64,000 nucleotides of DNA from assembly GCF_006980715.1 (NCBI RefSeq), contig NZ_SBHN01000028.1, forward strand, positions 1 to 64,000. Reading direction: 5' to 3'. The stretch is from Telmatospirillum sp. J64-1. Its GTDB lineage: Bacteria; Pseudomonadota; Alphaproteobacteria; Rhodospirillales; Magnetospirillaceae. Below, piece after piece: positions 36,096 through 44,662 of this stretch (positions within the stretch are counted from its first letter, which is position 1; every line of letters begins with the position of its first letter). The notes beneath the pieces were generated by a model, which searched no databases, had not been told where the DNA came from, and saw only the letters and a program-made list of their open reading frames with translations. The translations under genes and the position numbers were made by a program.

Positions 36096-37307
36096 TTACT
36101 CCGCCGCCGCCGTCCGGCGGCGCACCAGCCCCAGCACGGCGGCAAGGCTCAGCAGCGTGGCGATCATGATGACGGTCGCCATGGGCTTGGTGCTGCCGTC
36201 ATGGAGAAGCCCGACCAGGAAACCGGCCCCGGCGCCGATGCCCATCTGCAGGAAGCCGAGCATGGCCGAGGCGCTGCCGGCCATGCGGGCATAGGGCGCG
36301 ATGGCCCCGGCCGAGGCATTGGGCAGGACCAGTCCCACAGCCAGGAAGACCAGGGCGACGGGACCGACGACGGCGGCCAGGGTCTCGATTCCCATCCAGG
36401 CGAAGCCCGCCAGCAGCACGCCGCCCAGCGCGCCCAGCCAAGCCCCGATGGTGATCATGTTGGCCAGCCCGACCCGCATCGTCAGCCGCCCGGCGGTGAA
36501 GGTGCCGATGATGTAGCCGATGACGCAGATCATGAAGGCGAAGCCGAAATGCCGCGCTTCCAGCCCCAGCACGTCGATCAGCACGAAGGACGAGCCGGAA
36601 ATGAAGGAGAAGAGGGCCGAGAAGCTGAAGGCGACGGCTGCGGCATAGCCGAGGAAATGCCGGTCCGACAGCAGCAGGCCGTAGGTTTCCAGGATGCGCG
36701 ACGGGCGTAGGGCGGCCGGGTCCTGGTGACGGTTGGTTTCGGCCAGCATGGTCAGGCAGGCGACCAGAAGCAGGAGTCCGAACAGGACCAGGACGACGAA
36801 ATTGGCACGCCAGCCGAACAGGCTGTGCAGCCAGCCGCCGAGCAGCGGCGCCACCGCCGGTGCCAGCGCCATGGCCGAGGCCATGTAGGACATGATGCGT
36901 GCCGCCTGCTCGCGCGGATAGACGTCGCGCACCACCGCACGCCCCACCACGGGGCCGCAGCAGGCGCCGACGGCTTGCAGGAAGCGGCCGAGGATCAGCA
37001 TCTCGATACTGGGGGCGAACAGGCAGAAGAGGCTGGCCGCCAGATAAGTCAGCACGCCGCCGATCACCACCCGCCGCCGCCCGAAGCGGTCCGACAACGG
37101 CCCGTAGATCAGCTGCGCGAAGGCGAAGCCGATCAGGAAGACGCTGAGTGTCAGCTGCACCATGGACACGTCGGTGCCGAAGGCGCGCGTCATGTCGGGC
37201 AGCGAGGGCAGATAGAGGTCGGTCGAGATCGGCCCGAAGGCGACGAGGCCCGTCAGCAGGATGGTCACGGGCAGGGAAGTCGGCGGCAGCCGGTCATGCA
37301 GGGCCAT
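36096..37307 (-). CDS. Bcr/CflA family drug-resistance MFS transporter
   Basis: A 403-residue protein with 12 predicted membrane helices. The Bcr/CflA signatures are 'GPISTDLYLPSLPDMTRAF', 'QLIYGPLSDRFGRRRVVIGG' (MFS motif A) and 'FLQAVGACCGPVVGRAVVRD'. It is probably a proton-coupled efflux pump for drugs or metabolites. The stop is followed by a repeat, and its start lies 3 nt after the stop of the YgjP-like gene, so the two are cotranscribed leftward. Confidence 0.93.
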   Translation of the reverse strand: MALHDRLPPTSLPVTILLTGLVAFGPISTDLYLPSLPDMTRAFGTDVSMVQLTLSVFLIGFAFAQLIYGPLSDRFGRRRVVIGGVLTYLAASLFCLFAPSIEMLILGRFLQAVGACCGPVVGRAVVRDVYPREQAARIMSYMASAMALAPAVAPLLGGWLHSLFGWRANFVVLVLFGLLLLVACLTMLAETNRHQDPAALRPSRILETYGLLLSDRHFLGYAAAVAFSFSALFSFISGSSFVLIDVLGLEARHFGFAFMICVIGYIIGTFTAGRLTMRVGLANMITIGAWLGALGGVLLAGFAWMGIETLAAVVGPVALVFLAVGLVLPNASAGAIAPYARMAGSASAMLGFLQMGIGAGAGFLVGLLHDGSTKPMATVIMIATLLSLAAVLGLVRRRTAAAE

Positions 37308-37310
37308 GGG

Positions 37311-38018
37311 TCACCCGAAGCGGTGGAGACTGGTGCCGTGGCGTTTCAGCCAGGCGCGGGATTCGACGGCATGGGGGCACAGGGTGTCGACCACCGACCA
37401 GAAGCGGGGGGAATGGTTCATCTCGGCCAGATGGGCGACCTCGTGGGCGACGACATAGGTCAGCACCTTTTCGGGCGCCAGCACCAGCCGCCACGAGAAG
37501 GCGAGGTCGCCGCGCGCGGTGCAGCTGCCCCAGCGCGAGGTGGTGTCGCGCAAGGACAGGCTGGCGATGCGCTTGCCGATCTCCGCGGCCATGGGATAGG
37601 CGCGGGCGACGATCTCGGTGCGGGCCTGGCGGCGCAGCCAGTCGCCGACCCGACGGGGGAAATGCTCGATCCCACCTGAGACGAAGATCTCGCCGCCTTC
37701 GGCCCAGACGCCGCGCCGCGCCTCGGGCGCATGGCGCAGGACGTGATCCTGCCCCAGCAGGGGCAGGCTGGCTCCCGGCGCGAAGGGGACCTGGGGGGAC
37801 AGGGAAGACAGGCGGCGGCGGATCCAGTCCTGCTGCTGGCGGCAGAAGCGCAGGCCATGCTCCAGCTTCACGCCGGGCGGCAGGACCAGGACCAGCTCGT
37901 CGCCTTTCAGCCCCACCCGCAGGGACAGCCGCGCCGCCCGCGCCGACCGGCGGACCCGCACCGGCAGCGCCTGTCCGTCGAGTTCGATCTCGTGAAGCTC
38001 TCTCTGGGCAAGGCTCAT
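37311..38018 (-). CDS. YgjP-like (DUF45) zinc metallopeptidase
   Basis: A 235-residue protein of the YgjP/M48-like family. The HEXXH motif is His192-Glu193-His196 in 'VAHEVAHLAEMNHSPRFW' (His202 a third ligand). It is preceded by the family hallmark 'TTSRWGSCTARGDLAFSWRLVLAP' (about 159-182). It is a presumed cytoplasmic peptidase; in some species these genes associate with restriction systems, but none is seen here. The ATG is at 38018. Confidence 0.93.
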   Translation of the reverse strand: MSLAQRELHEIELDGQALPVRVRRSARAARLSLRVGLKGDELVLVLPPGVKLEHGLRFCRQQQDWIRRRLSSLSPQVPFAPGASLPLLGQDHVLRHAPEARRGVWAEGGEIFVSGGIEHFPRRVGDWLRRQARTEIVARAYPMAAEIGKRIASLSLRDTTSRWGSCTARGDLAFSWRLVLAPEKVLTYVVAHEVAHLAEMNHSPRFWSVVDTLCPHAVESRAWLKRHGTSLHRFG

Positions 38019-38070
38019 GAAATGGTGATACCGCTTCGCTCCTTCGGCGGCAAGAGAGGTTCCAGTATGC

Positions 38071-38129
38071 CTGTCATTTTGATAGGTTAAGCTTGACGGG
38101 GCTGTTCCCTGGGTCTATCATTTTGATAG
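38071..38129 (+). promoter_or_regulatory. Promoter and two operators of the toxin-antitoxin operon
   Basis: The perfect palindrome CTATCATTTTGATAG (38115-38129) and a near copy CTGTCATTTTGATAG (38071-38085) are spaced exactly 44 bp apart. TTGACG (38093-38098), 17 bp, then TATCAT (38116-38121) make a good sigma-70 promoter whose -10 box lies inside the second operator. Confidence 0.8.
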
Positions 38130-38158
38130 TTTGGAGCTGCGCCAATCTGGAGGCTCGA

Positions 38159-38473
38159 GTGGACCGTCATACCGCGACGAAGCAGATCCGGCAGTTGGCG
38201 CAGGATGAGACGAGGGTCTTCTTTACTGAACATGCGAAGAAGAGAAATCCTCAGGAAGGAAAATTTCCGCTGACCAAGGATCAAGTCCTGAATTGCCTGA
38301 CCCACGGCTATGTCAAGGATGATCCGGTTGACGATATCAAGGTGCCCAACGGTAAGAAATGCACCATCACGCGTTTTGTCCCTCGGGAATGCCATGAAGT
38401 CGTCGTGGTCTTTGTTCCCTCGGAAAATATCTTGGTCATCACCGCCTATGAATGCGGAAAAACCGCCAGGTGA
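38159..38473 (+). CDS. Putative toxin, DUF4258-type
   Basis: A 104-residue basic protein starting at a GTG with GGAGG five nt upstream. The pattern 'VFFTEHAKKRNPQEGKFPLTKDQVLNCLTHG' followed by strand-rich 'KKCTITRF', 'EVVVVFVP' and 'ILVITAYEC' fits DUF4258, a family of small RelE/MqsR-like folds. It is predicted to be an mRNA interferase-type toxin. The gene lies 13 nt before an HTH antitoxin gene and behind two operators. The family assignment is by pattern only. Confidence 0.75.
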   Translation: MDRHTATKQIRQLAQDETRVFFTEHAKKRNPQEGKFPLTKDQVLNCLTHGYVKDDPVDDIKVPNGKKCTITRFVPRECHEVVVVFVPSENILVITAYECGKTAR

Positions 38474-38486
38474 TTGGAGCACAGGA

Positions 38487-38927
38487 ATGTATCACTACAC
38501 CGAATGCGGTCTGGAGAATGTATGGCTGGTGAACGGCTATAGGGAAATCGAAACCGGCTATGGGAAAGCCGTATCCGTTCCCAACTCTCGTGCGCTGCAT
38601 CAGGCTATCGCCACCGACCTGATACACCGCAAGCCCCATCTCAGCGGCGGCGAACTCCGCTTCCTGCGTGGTAATATGGATAAGACCCAGGCGGAATTCG
38701 CCTATCTGCTCGGACGGGATACGCAAACCGTCGCCCGTTGGGAAAAGAGCGAGGAAGTTCCTGATCTGGTGAATGTCCTGGCGCGAGTGATCTATCTCAA
38801 CCATTTGGGCGAAACGCCATCCTACCTGGACATGGTCTATAAGGTTGCGGACCTGAAAAAGGGTGAGACGCCAGCCTTCACCTATCAGGAAAAGGAAGAG
38901 AATTGGGAGTTCCAGGAAGCAGCTTGA
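38487..38927 (+). CDS. Putative antitoxin with HTH, MqsA-like C-terminal type
   Basis: A 146-residue protein. The N-terminal 'YHYTECGLENVWLVNGY' occurs in antitoxins paired with DUF4258 or MqsR-like toxins. Residues about 58-95 form an XRE-type helix-turn-helix, 'GNMDKTQAEFAYLLGRDTQTVARWEKSE'. The acidic tail 'QEKEENWEFQEAA' may contact the toxin. The zinc-binding N-terminal domain of true MqsA is missing. It probably binds the TATCA/TGATA palindromes and represses the operon. Confidence 0.8.
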   Translation: MYHYTECGLENVWLVNGYREIETGYGKAVSVPNSRALHQAIATDLIHRKPHLSGGELRFLRGNMDKTQAEFAYLLGRDTQTVARWEKSEEVPDLVNVLARVIYLNHLGETPSYLDMVYKVADLKKGETPAFTYQEKEENWEFQEAA

Positions 38928-38942
38928 ACTGCCCCCTCGCTC

Positions 38943-39398
38943 TCACCAAGGCCAGGTGACGATGTGGTCTTCGTAGTCGCCGGCGCGTTTTTCCGGGACG
39001 CAGCGGCCGCGCACCGAGATGCCGGCGGCGTGGACGGTATTGGGGTCGCCCGATTCCAGCGGGTGCCACCAGGGCAGGGGCTTGCCCTCGTCCACCAGCT
39101 TGTAGGCGCAGGTCGAGGGCAGCCATGTCAGCGTCTTGATGTCGTCGGGCGTAAGCTTGACGCAATCCGGCACCAGCCGCTTGCGCCCCGGATAGTTGGA
39201 GCAGCGGCAGGAGCCGGTATCGAGGAGACGGCAGGCGATGTTCGTGTAGTGAACCTCGCCTGTGTCTTGGTCCTCGAGCTTATGCAGACAGCATTTCCCG
39301 CAGCCGTCGCAGAGGGATTCCCACTCCGCTTCGGTCAGGTCATGCAGCGACTTCCCTTCCCAGAACCGCGTCGTGGGTGCGGATGAAGTCCGTGACAT
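38943..39398 (-). CDS. YcgN family (UPF0260) cysteine-cluster protein
   Basis: A 151-residue protein with '[21 protein letters not shown]' (about 29-48) and further Cys at '[25 protein letters not shown]', the YkgJ/YcgN zinc- or iron-chelating pattern. Its function is unknown. The best start (39398) overlaps the last 59 nt of phaZ in another frame, and both genes run leftward. No later Met precedes the conserved region. Confidence 0.9.
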   Translation of the reverse strand: MSRTSSAPTTRFWEGKSLHDLTEAEWESLCDGCGKCCLHKLEDQDTGEVHYTNIACRLLDTGSCRCSNYPGRKRLVPDCVKLTPDDIKTLTWLPSTCAYKLVDEGKPLPWWHPLESGDPNTVHAAGISVRGRCVPEKRAGDYEDHIVTWPW

Positions 39399-40584
39399 TG
39401 GGCAGGATCTCCTCGCGCCAGCGCCGGCCGTTGAAGACGCCGTAGTGGCCGACGCCCCGCTGGCAGTGGTCGCGATGCATATGGGCCGGCAGGCCGGTAC
39501 ACAGCTTATGCGCCGCGATGGTCTGGCCGGGCCCGGTGATATCGTCCTTTTCGCCCTCGACGGTCATCAAGGCGGTGCGGGTGATGGCGCTGGGCGTCAC
39601 CTTCTCGCCGCGATGGGTCATGGTCCCGCAGGGCAGAGCGTGATCCTGGAACACCGTCTTGATGGTTTGCAAGTAGAAATCAGCCGACAGATCCTGGACC
39701 GACAGATATTCGTCGTAGAATTTGCGATGGGCCTCGGCGCTGTCGCCGTCGCCTTCGATCAGGTGTTCGAACAGCTTCCAATGGGCCGTCACATGACGGT
39801 CGAGATTCATCGACATGAAGCCCGAAAGCTGGATGAAGCCCGGATAGACCCGTCGGCCGCGGCCCGCATACTGGAAGGGCACGGTCTGGATGACGTTGTG
39901 CTCGAACCAGCTCAATGGGCGTTCGGTGGCCAGTTCGTTGACCTTGGTCGGGCTGACGCGGGTGTCGATGGGGCCGCCCATCAGGATCATCGAGGACGGG
40001 ACCAGCGGGTCCTTGCGGCTGGACATCAGCGACACGGCGGCCAGGACCGGCACCGAAGGCTGGCAGACCCCCAGCACATGGGTGTTCGGCCCCAGGAAGT
40101 GCAGGAAGTCGATGATGTAGTCGATGTAATCGTCCAGGTCGAAGCCGCCGGCATGAAGCGGAATGTCCCGGGCATCCTGCCAGTCGGTGATGTAGACGTC
40201 GTGGTCCTTCATCATGCCTTCGACCGTGCCGCGCAGCAGCGTCGCCCAATGGCCCGACATGGGGGCGACGATCAGGACGCGGGGGTCCTGGCGGTCGGTG
40301 TCACGCTTGAAATGCAGCAGGTCGCAGAAGGTCTTGCGCAGCACCACTTCTTCGTGGACGGCGACCTTTTCCCCGCCGACGGTCGTATGGGTCAGGCCGA
40401 AATCGGGCTTCTTGTAGCGCCGCGTCGTCCGTTCGACCAATTCGGCACCCGCCGCCATGACCCGGCCGAAATTTGTGTAGGAAATCGGCAGCCAAGGATG
40501 GCTGAAGAGATGCTGGGCCGTTTCGGCCATCAGGCGCAGCGGCGCCACGGCAGCATAGTTCATTTCGTGGAAGTGATAGAGCAT
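39340..40584 (-). CDS. phaZ: Intracellular polyhydroxyalkanoate depolymerase
   Basis: A 414-residue cytoplasmic PHB depolymerase of the PhaZa1 type. There is no signal peptide. The lipase-box analogue '[10 protein letters not shown]' has the nucleophile Cys174, as in Ralstonia PhaZ1. Other family marks are '[20 protein letters not shown]' and, near the C terminus, '[19 protein letters not shown]' with the catalytic His. It mobilises stored PHB. A large palindrome at 40625-40664 lies upstream. No phaC, phaP or phaR is in the window. Confidence 0.95.
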   Translation of the reverse strand: MLYHFHEMNYAAVAPLRLMAETAQHLFSHPWLPISYTNFGRVMAAGAELVERTTRRYKKPDFGLTHTTVGGEKVAVHEEVVLRKTFCDLLHFKRDTDRQDPRVLIVAPMSGHWATLLRGTVEGMMKDHDVYITDWQDARDIPLHAGGFDLDDYIDYIIDFLHFLGPNTHVLGVCQPSVPVLAAVSLMSSRKDPLVPSSMILMGGPIDTRVSPTKVNELATERPLSWFEHNVIQTVPFQYAGRGRRVYPGFIQLSGFMSMNLDRHVTAHWKLFEHLIEGDGDSAEAHRKFYDEYLSVQDLSADFYLQTIKTVFQDHALPCGTMTHRGEKVTPSAITRTALMTVEGEKDDITGPGQTIAAHKLCTGLPAHMHRDHCQRGVGHYGVFNGRRWREEILPNVTDFIRTHDAVLGREVAA

Positions 40585-40624
40585 CCAATCCCCCGGAGGT
40601 CAGAGAGACTACCTCTGTCGTTAT

Positions 40625-40664
40625 ATTTTTATTACGCATGAGGTATACCTCTCGCAATAAAAAT
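40625..40664. promoter_or_regulatory. Palindromic site upstream of phaZ
   Basis: A perfect 12-bp palindrome GAGGTATACCTC (40640-40651) is centred within outer AT arms ATTTTTATT (40625-40633) and AATAAAAAT (40656-40664). It lies 41-80 bp before the phaZ start. This looks like an operator; a terminator role for cobB is less likely because no T-run follows a GC stem. Confidence 0.55.
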
Positions 40665-40718
40665 AATTTTTGAAGGGTTATTGGACGCTTTCTCCCCATT
40701 TTGCTTAGGCGATTATGC

Positions 40719-42032
40719 CTATTCATGATCTATGACATGTAGGAAGGATCCTGCTGCTTTGCCAGATGCCAAACCCATAGGACCCATGTCCCGGCCCGCC
40801 GCATCGCTGGCGCGGAATAGGGTGGGGCCGTCTTGGCGGGTGATGGTGGCATAGTGGAATTCGTGGCCGCGATAGACCCGGCCCGCCGGACCCAGGAAAC
40901 TGTCCGCCAGCAGCACCGCCCGGCGATAGCCGAGATGCAGGCGGCGTTCGGCGAAGCTGGTTTCCAGCGGCAGCAGCCCGGCCATCGCGTGGCGCTGGCC
41001 CTGGGCATCGGTCAGGCTTTCTCCCAGCGTCATGAAGCCGCCGCATTCCCCGAAGATCGCCGCCCCCCGCGCCGCCGCCGCGCGCAGGCCGCCCATGAAG
41101 CGGTCGGCTGCGGCCAGCCTGCCGGCATGAAGTTCGGGATAGCCGCCGGGCAGATAGAGGCCGTCGCAATCTTCCGGCGGGGCCTCGTCGGCAAGGGGAG
41201 AGAAGAAAGCGAGTTCCGCCCCCTCGGTCCGCCAGGAATCCAGCAATCCGGCATAGGTGAAGGAAAAGGCGTCGTCCCGCGCGATGGCGATGCGCTGGCC
41301 CAGGGGCGGCATCGGCGCCTCCGTCCGGCCGCCGGACGGCTTCGTCGGGCGGGCGAGGGACAGCAGGGCGGGGATGTCCAGATGCTCGGCCATCAGGTCC
41401 GCGGCCTGGTCGAGGAAGGCGGCCAGTTCCGCATGTTCGCGGGCCTGGACCAGCCCCAGATGGCGCGACGGTGTCTCCAGCCCGTTCAGGCGCGGCAGGC
41501 AGCCCAGGACCGGGATGCCGGGGCAATGGCGGGCGCAGGCGCGGGTCAGCATCTCCACATGGTTGGCGCTGCCACAGCGGTTGAAGATGACGCCCGCCAC
41601 CGTCACTTCGGGCATCAGGTCCGCGAAGCCCCGGATCACGGCGGCGGCGCTGGCCGATTGGCCGCGCACATCGACCACCAGCACCACCGGCCAGCCGCTC
41701 AGGGCGGCGATTTCGGCGGTCGAGCCGCTGGGACCCTCGGTGACGTTGGCGCCGTCGAACAGGCCCATGACGCCTTCGCACAGCACGATCTCGGAGGCGG
41801 CGCCGAGGGCGGACAGGGCGGCGGACAGGCTGGCCGGGCGCATCGCCCAGCCGTCCAGGTTGCGGCAGGGACCGCCGCAGGCGGCGGCGTGGAAGCCGGG
41901 ATCGATATAGTCCGGCCCGACCTTGGCCGAGGCCACCGCCAAGCCCTTGCGGGCCAGCAGGCGCAGCAGGCCCAGGGTCACCATCGTCTTGCCGCTGCCC
42001 GAGGACGGCGCGGCGATGATCAGCCCGTTCAA
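40719..42032 (-). CDS. cobB: Cobyrinate a,c-diamide synthase (CobB/CbiA)
   Basis: A 437-residue ATP-dependent glutamine amidotransferase of corrin synthesis. The N-terminal dethiobiotin-synthetase-like domain has P-loop 'APSSGSGKT', 'KVGPDYIDPGFH' and 'CEGVMGLFDG'. The C-terminal type I GATase domain has the Cys in 'IFGECGGFMTLG' and ends with 'SFLHVIDHE'. It starts at a TTG that overlaps the Sco gene stop as TTGA. Whether it acts on hydrogenobyrinate or cobyrinate is undecided; CbiD nearby suggests the early-cobalt route and so cobyrinate. Confidence 0.95.
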   Translation of the reverse strand: MNGLIIAAPSSGSGKTMVTLGLLRLLARKGLAVASAKVGPDYIDPGFHAAACGGPCRNLDGWAMRPASLSAALSALGAASEIVLCEGVMGLFDGANVTEGPSGSTAEIAALSGWPVVLVVDVRGQSASAAAVIRGFADLMPEVTVAGVIFNRCGSANHVEMLTRACARHCPGIPVLGCLPRLNGLETPSRHLGLVQAREHAELAAFLDQAADLMAEHLDIPALLSLARPTKPSGGRTEAPMPPLGQRIAIARDDAFSFTYAGLLDSWRTEGAELAFFSPLADEAPPEDCDGLYLPGGYPELHAGRLAAADRFMGGLRAAAARGAAIFGECGGFMTLGESLTDAQGQRHAMAGLLPLETSFAERRLHLGYRRAVLLADSFLGPAGRVYRGHEFHYATITRQDGPTLFRASDAAGRDMGPMGLASGKAAGSFLHVIDHE

Positions 42033-42640
42033 GAGATCATCTTGCCCGAGAGATAGCGGCGCAGGCCTTCGGCCACGGCCTCGGGGGTGGTGCCATGGCT
42101 GAAATGAGTCACGAAGCTGCCGTCAGGCCCCATGAGATAGATGATCGAGCTGTGATCGACCAGATAATCGGTGGCGCTTTCCACATTGGCCTTGGCGGAA
42201 TAGACCCGCCAGGCCTTCTTGGCCGCTTCCACCTGTTCGTTGGTGCCGGTCAGGCCGACCATGCGGGGGTGGAAGGCCTGGACATAGCCGGCCACCGTCT
42301 CGACCGTGTCGCGCTCGGGGTCCACCGTGATGAAGACCGGGGTGATCTCTTCGCCCTGCGGTCCCAGCATGTCCAGGGCCTGGGCCATGATGGCAAGGCT
42401 GGTGGGGCAGGCATCGGGGCAATAGGCATAGCCGAAATAGATCAGCATGGGACGGCCCCGGAAATCCTGCTCGGTCACCGTCTTGCCGGTATGGTCCACC
42501 AGGGTGAAGGGGCCGCCGATGGGAACCGCCGCCGCCTGATGCTGGCCGCCGTCGTTCCATAGGGTGGCACGGCCCGCCAGCGCCACTAGCCCCACCACCA
42601 GAAGAGCCGCCACGACGGCAATGATCCGACCGAGTTTCAT
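42029..42640 (-). CDS. SCO1/SenC family copper-binding protein
   Basis: A 203-residue protein with an N-terminal membrane anchor (about 5-23) and a periplasmic thioredoxin fold. Copper ligands are Cys74 and Cys78 in 'YAYCPDACPTSL' and His163 in 'LVDHSSIIYLM'. It takes part in CuA assembly of cytochrome oxidase or in redox protection. It overlaps cobB by 4 nt, and a SafE-like membrane protein lies upstream; no cytochrome oxidase genes are in the window. Confidence 0.94.
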   Translation of the reverse strand: MKLGRIIAVVAALLVVGLVALAGRATLWNDGGQHQAAAVPIGGPFTLVDHTGKTVTEQDFRGRPMLIYFGYAYCPDACPTSLAIMAQALDMLGPQGEEITPVFITVDPERDTVETVAGYVQAFHPRMVGLTGTNEQVEAAKKAWRVYSAKANVESATDYLVDHSSIIYLMGPDGSFVTHFSHGTTPEAVAEGLRRYLSGKMIS

Positions 42641-42663
42641 GCCTCATTCCTTATGCCGTTCAT

Positions 42664-42711
42664 GCGGGAGCGCTGCTCCCGCGCCCTCGCCAAGGGCCGA
42701 AAGGCCCTTGG
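42664..42711. repeat. Two family D hairpins
   Basis: GCGGGAG...CTCCCGC (42664-42682) and CCAAGGGCC...GGCCCTTGG (42690-42711) lie between the SafE-like and Sco genes. The second may end the upstream transcript. Confidence 0.6.
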
Positions 42712-42754
42712 AACCCTATACATAGGAAGTTGAGGGCCGGGGGGCCAAACTTCC

Positions 42755-43522
42755 TTATGCTACCAGCCGCCACGCCATGAAGGACAGTACCCCCGCATTC
42801 AGCACCAGCAGCAGCGGCGCATAGCGGAAGACGGTGGCGCGGAAGCGGCTGGCGGCGAAATGGCCGACCAGTCCCACCGCCAGCAGGCTGGGGATGGTGC
42901 CCGCCGAAAAGGCCAGCATCGCCATGATTCCCCCCAAGGCGCTGCCCGAGGCGGCGGCGGCGGCGATGGCGCCATAGAGCAGGCCGCAGGGAATGAAGCC
43001 CAGGGCCAGCCCCAGTCCATAGCCGCGCAGGCCGGTGGGGCTGCGGAACAGCGGCTTGGCCCATTCCGATACCTTGGACGACCACAGGGCTTCGGCCTTG
43101 GCGCCGCCGGGCAGGGCCATCTTCAGCTTCGGCACCGCCAGCCCCAGCAGCAGTATCGCGGCCAGCAACAGCAATCCCGCCGACAGCCATTTCAGCCCCG
43201 GCACCATGGACAGCGAGCCCGCCGCCAGGGCCGCAGCACCGCCCAAGGCGGCATAGGTGGTGGCGCGGCCGAGGTGATAGGGAAGGACGGCGGCTCCGGC
43301 CAAGCGGTGCCATTCCCGCATCTGGCTCACCGGCCGGGTTTCCAGCCGTGCGGCCACCTGGCTGAGGACGAAGGGGCCGCACATGCCGGCGCAATGGCTG
43401 GCGCCGCCGATCAGGCCCATCATGAACAGGCCGAAGATCAGCCCGCCCTGCTGGTCGAGGACGGCCATGCATTGATTGAGGCCCGAGGAAAGCGCCGCGA
43501 GAAGAAGGGAAGTTTCGTCCAC
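42755..43522 (-). CDS. TauE/SafE-type membrane protein with CXXXC motif
   Basis: A 255-residue protein with six to seven membrane helices. The first helix carries 'GGASHCAGMCGPFVLSQ', and a second repeat has 'LGFIPCGLLYGAI'; this HCXGMCG/PCG pattern marks the sulfite-exporter-like family (also called UreH-like or CcoH-adjacent) found near cytochrome cbb3 maturation genes. Together with the adjacent Sco protein this suggests copper or thiol handling rather than sulfite. The start is uncertain: GTG 43522 is chosen, an internal ATG at 'MAVLDQQGG' is possible. Confidence 0.8.
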   Translation of the reverse strand: MDETSLLLAALSSGLNQCMAVLDQQGGLIFGLFMMGLIGGASHCAGMCGPFVLSQVAARLETRPVSQMREWHRLAGAAVLPYHLGRATTYAALGGAAALAAGSLSMVPGLKWLSAGLLLLAAILLLGLAVPKLKMALPGGAKAEALWSSKVSEWAKPLFRSPTGLRGYGLGLALGFIPCGLLYGAIAAAAASGSALGGIMAMLAFSAGTIPSLLAVGLVGHFAASRFRATVFRYAPLLLVLNAGVLSFMAWRLVA

Positions 43523-43555
43523 AGCCTTGTCAGTCCTAAAAGATGGCGTGAAGGG

Positions 43556-43760
43556 GTGTTGCAGGGCTCTGCCCTGCACCCGCCAAGGGCCTTAGCCCTT
43601 GGCACCCATTCCTTGTTTTCGTCACTCCCGCGAAAGCGGGAGTCCATCTCCGCCCAGGAAGACACAGCAGCATGGATTCCCGCTTTCGCGGGAATGACGC
43701 ATAACCTTAGCGAGGTCCAGGAGGCGAGCCTCCTGGCGGGTGCAGGGCAGCGCCCTGCGA
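43556..43760. repeat. Cluster of family D and B repeats
   Basis: GCAGGGC/GCCCTGC and CCAAGGGC/GCCCTTGG hairpins (43562-43602), a family B pair (43618-43702) and CCAGGAGG/CCTCCTGG plus GCAGGGC/GCCCTGC (43712-43760) fill the 253-bp gap between cobA and the SafE-like gene. Confidence 0.65.
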
Positions 43761-43775
43761 AACCTTGTCCGCCTC

Positions 43776-44576
43776 TCAAACCTCTCCGAAAACCATCGCG
43801 CCGCCGCCCTGCCAATCCAGCAGGGAACGCAGACGGACCATCTCGCCGATCACCAGCAGGGCCGGGGGCTCGATCCCCGAGGCGGCGATATCGGCTTCCA
43901 GCCGTCCCAGGGTCGTTTCCAGCACCTTCTGGTGGGGCGTGGTGCCCCGGCTGACCACGGCGGCGGGCGTGTCGGCATCCCGTCCGGCGGCGATCAGGCG
44001 CTGCGAGATCGGCCCGGCATGTTTCAGCGCCATGTACAGCACCAGTGCCGGCAGCCGCGCCAGGGCCGTCCAGTCCAGCCCGTCCGGCACGTCGCCGGTG
44101 GCGGAATGGCCGGTGACGAAGGCGATGGCCGAATTGGTATCGCGCGAGGTGGCGGGAATACCGGCATAGGCCAGCGCCCCGACGCCCGAAGTAATGCCCG
44201 GTACCACGCGGAAGGGCACGTCCGCCCCGACCAGCGTCAGCGCCTCTTCCGCGCCGCGTCCGAAGACGAAGGGGTCGCCGCCCTTCAGCCGCAGTACCCG
44301 CTTGCCTTCCTGCGCCAGGACGACCAGCCGTTTCGAGATGTCGGGCTGCTTCGCCGAGGGCTTGCCGCCGCGCTTGCCGGCATATTCCAGCACCGCCTCG
44401 GGATGCACCAGCGCAAGGATGCGCTCATCCACCAAGGCGTCGTAGACCACCACATCCGCGTGGCGCAAGGCATGCAGCGCGAGCAGCGAAAGCAGGCCGG
44501 GATCGCCCGGCCCGGCGCCGACCAGCCAGACACTGCCCGGACGGAACTCCGGCATTTCGATAGGGAATGAGTCCAT
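43776..44576 (-). CDS. cobA: Uroporphyrinogen-III C-methyltransferase
   Basis: A 266-residue SUMT of single-domain type, adding two methyl groups to uroporphyrinogen III to give precorrin-2. Motifs are 'VWLVGAGPGDPGLLS', 'VVYDALVDERILAL', 'RLKGGDPFVFGRGAEE' and 'VVPGITSGVGALAYAGIP'. It feeds cobalamin and, if a CysG-like step exists elsewhere, sirohaem. It is divergent from cbiD with an 86-bp gap. That gap is too short for a cobalamin riboswitch, and none is seen. Confidence 0.95.
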   Translation of the reverse strand: MDSFPIEMPEFRPGSVWLVGAGPGDPGLLSLLALHALRHADVVVYDALVDERILALVHPEAVLEYAGKRGGKPSAKQPDISKRLVVLAQEGKRVLRLKGGDPFVFGRGAEEALTLVGADVPFRVVPGITSGVGALAYAGIPATSRDTNSAIAFVTGHSATGDVPDGLDWTALARLPALVLYMALKHAGPISQRLIAAGRDADTPAAVVSRGTTPHQKVLETTLGRLEADIAASGIEPPALLVIGEMVRLRSLLDWQGGGAMVFGEV

Positions 44577-44662
44577 GGGCGCAGTATATCCACTCGTCTT
44601 TGTCTTTGCCCGGCTTTTTCTAGCCCTATCATGGCATTGCCGGGCAGGCTAGATTGGTCTGT

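Noticed and set aside
36096-40584. Restriction or defence island suggested by a YgjP-like peptidase next to a toxin-antitoxin pair
   Set aside because: No restriction endonuclease, methylase or other defence gene is present; the neighbours are a drug-efflux pump, YcgN and PhaZ.
44577-44662. Cobalamin riboswitch between cobA and cbiD
   Set aside because: The divergent gap is only 86 bp, too short for the roughly 200-nt aptamer, and no B12-box-like core was found.
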